From contig JAKLIS010000012.1 in assembly GCA_022709485.1 (NCBI GenBank), positions 1 to 13,918 of the forward strand: a DNA stretch of 13,918 nt, written 5' to 3'. The position numbers and the translations under genes were made by a program. Below the pieces are notes generated by a model. It was not told where the DNA came from. It did not search any database and saw only the letters and a list, made by a program, of their open reading frames with translations. Positions 13,082 through 13,918 of the stretch are shown one piece after another. How positions within the stretch are numbered: position 1 is the stretch's first letter; every line of letters starts with the position of its first letter. Source of the DNA: Elusimicrobiota bacterium. Its GTDB lineage: Bacteria; Elusimicrobiota; Elusimicrobia; F11.

Positions 13082-13918
13082 TTAGGCCGGCGTTGGAGCG
13101 GGCTCTTGCGGGGGAAGCCCCAAAGCCGCGTTGACCTCATCGGCATTCAAAGTTTCTTTTTCAAGCAAAATGGCGGCCAGAGCGTCTAATTTAGACCGGT
13201 TTTTCTCAAGCAAGGTTTTGACTTGGGCCTGGCTGTCTTGAATAATTTTCCGCACTTCGCCGTCGATGGATTCGGCGGTGCGATCTGAATAATTCCGGCC
13301 ATGGCTGAGGTCCCGGCCCAAAAACACCTCACCATCGGGCTTTTTATAGGCCACAGGACCCAAAATTTCAGACATTCCAAATTCCATCACCATTCGCGTC
13401 ACCAAGTCGGTGGCTTTGGTGAGATCGTCGGTGGCGCCGGTGGTGATTTCTCCAAAAACCACCTGTTCGGCCATCCGGCCGCCCAAAAGGACTTTGATGC
13501 GGTTCAATAACTCTGTCTTTGACGTTAAATATCTATCTTCCGTCGGAAGCTGGAGAGTGTAGCCGAGCGCTTGCCCGCGGGAAATGATTGAAATTTTATG
13601 TACCGGATCGGTGCCGGGAGTCATTTTGGCCACAAGGGCGTGGCCGCTTTCGTGATAGGCCACCACTTTTGTTTCTTGTTTGGAAAGAATGCGGGATTTT
13701 CGTTCAGGACCGGCCATCACGCGATCGATGGCCTTCTCAACTTCCGCCATCCCCACGGAGGGCTTATTGTAGCGCGCCGCCAAAAGCGCCGCTTCATTCA
13801 CAACGTTCGCCAGATCCGCACCCACAAAACCGGGAGTCCGGCGCGCGACCACGTTCCAGTTGATGTCATTGGAAAGCTTCACTTTGGAGGCATGCACTTT
13901 CAAAATGGCTTCGCGCCC
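13082..13918 (-). CDS. ftsH: ATP-dependent zinc metalloprotease FtsH, C-terminal part (runs off window)
   Basis: The frame is open to the window's right edge and begins inside the AAA+ module: G-R-E-A-I-L-K-V-H-A is the segment just after the arginine-finger region in FtsH. T-P-G-F-V-G-A-D-L-A-N and N-E-A-A-L-L-A-A-R belong to the AAA lid. The protease domain follows with H-E-S-G-H (about visible residues 89-93) and the third zinc ligand Asp in T-T-G-A-T-D-D-L-T-K-A-T (about 165). Walker A, Walker B and the membrane anchor lie beyond the window. FtsH is a membrane-bound hexamer that degrades misfolded and regulatory membrane proteins. The 278 visible codons end in a short acidic and Pro-rich tail (P-P-Q-E-P-A-P-T-P-A). 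cdaA starts one base after its TAA. The folP gene often found directly after ftsH is absent here. Confidence 0.97.
   Translation of the reverse strand, partial: GREAILKVHASKVKLSNDINWNVVARRTPGFVGADLANVVNEAALLAARYNKPSVGMAEVEKAIDRVMAGPERKSRILSKQETKVVAYHESGHALVAKMTPGTDPVHKISIISRGQALGYTLQLPTEDRYLTSKTELLNRIKVLLGGRMAEQVVFGEITTGATDDLTKATDLVTRMVMEFGMSEILGPVAYKKPDGEVFLGRDLSHGRNYSDRTAESIDGEVRKIIQDSQAQVKTLLEKNRSKLDALAAILLEKETLNADEVNAALGLPPQEPAPTPA

Overview
This is a compact bacterial chromosome segment in which every supportable gene lies on the minus strand, so gene order is described from the right end (high coordinates) to the left. The gene set (FtsH, a membrane diadenylate cyclase, GlmM, PdxJ, GlmS, a signal-peptide-bearing cell-wall amidase, MurI, queuosine genes, a THEP1-type NTPase and a DUF62 SAM hydrolase) suggests a peptidoglycan-building, probably diderm, anaerobe-like bacterium of moderate GC content. 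The style (very tight operons, TTG/GTG starts, short palindromic intergenic repeats) resembles poorly cultured lineages such as Elusimicrobiota or Omnitrophota, but that placement is a guess; no rRNA or other phylogenetic marker is decisive here.

Region A (13918 to 8153): ftsH (C-terminal part, running off the window), cdaA, a 36-codon single-pass membrane peptide, glmM, pdxJ and glmS, with gaps from a 4-nt overlap to 80 nt. This is a variant of the widespread cdaA-cdaR-glmM locus. c-di-AMP synthesis (CdaA) sits with two amino-sugar enzymes that lead from fructose-6-P to GlcN-6-P (GlmS) and GlcN-1-P (GlmM), the precursors of UDP-GlcNAc. The cdaR position holds only the membrane anchor; the extracytoplasmic YbbR domains are absent.

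Region B (8155 to 7264): a 166-bp element with TA ends and 32-nt terminal inverted repeats abuts the glmS stop codon, followed by about 125 nt of leader and a stand-alone HNH endonuclease gene.

Region C (7200 to 1899): a sigma70-like promoter precedes a six-gene overlapping operon: N-acetylmuramoyl-L-alanine amidase, murI, queC, queE, THEP1-type NTPase and DUF62 SAM hydrolase. It joins peptidoglycan remodelling, D-glutamate supply, 7-deazaguanine synthesis and SAM/nucleotide turnover. The DUF62 protein has Gln where the family normally has the His of its F-H-G-R-D motif.

Region D (1890 to 1755): a perfect 29-bp inverted repeat made of two palindromic units, plus a degraded third copy.

Region E (1742 to 1): a GT39-like polytopic glycosyltransferase with a TTG start, then, one base after its stop, the N-terminus of a VanZ-like membrane protein cut by the window edge.

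There are no tRNA, rRNA or CRISPR features, and no stretch over 300 nt without a gene. The best leads are the cdaR stub, the DUF62 His-to-Gln change and the TA-flanked element.
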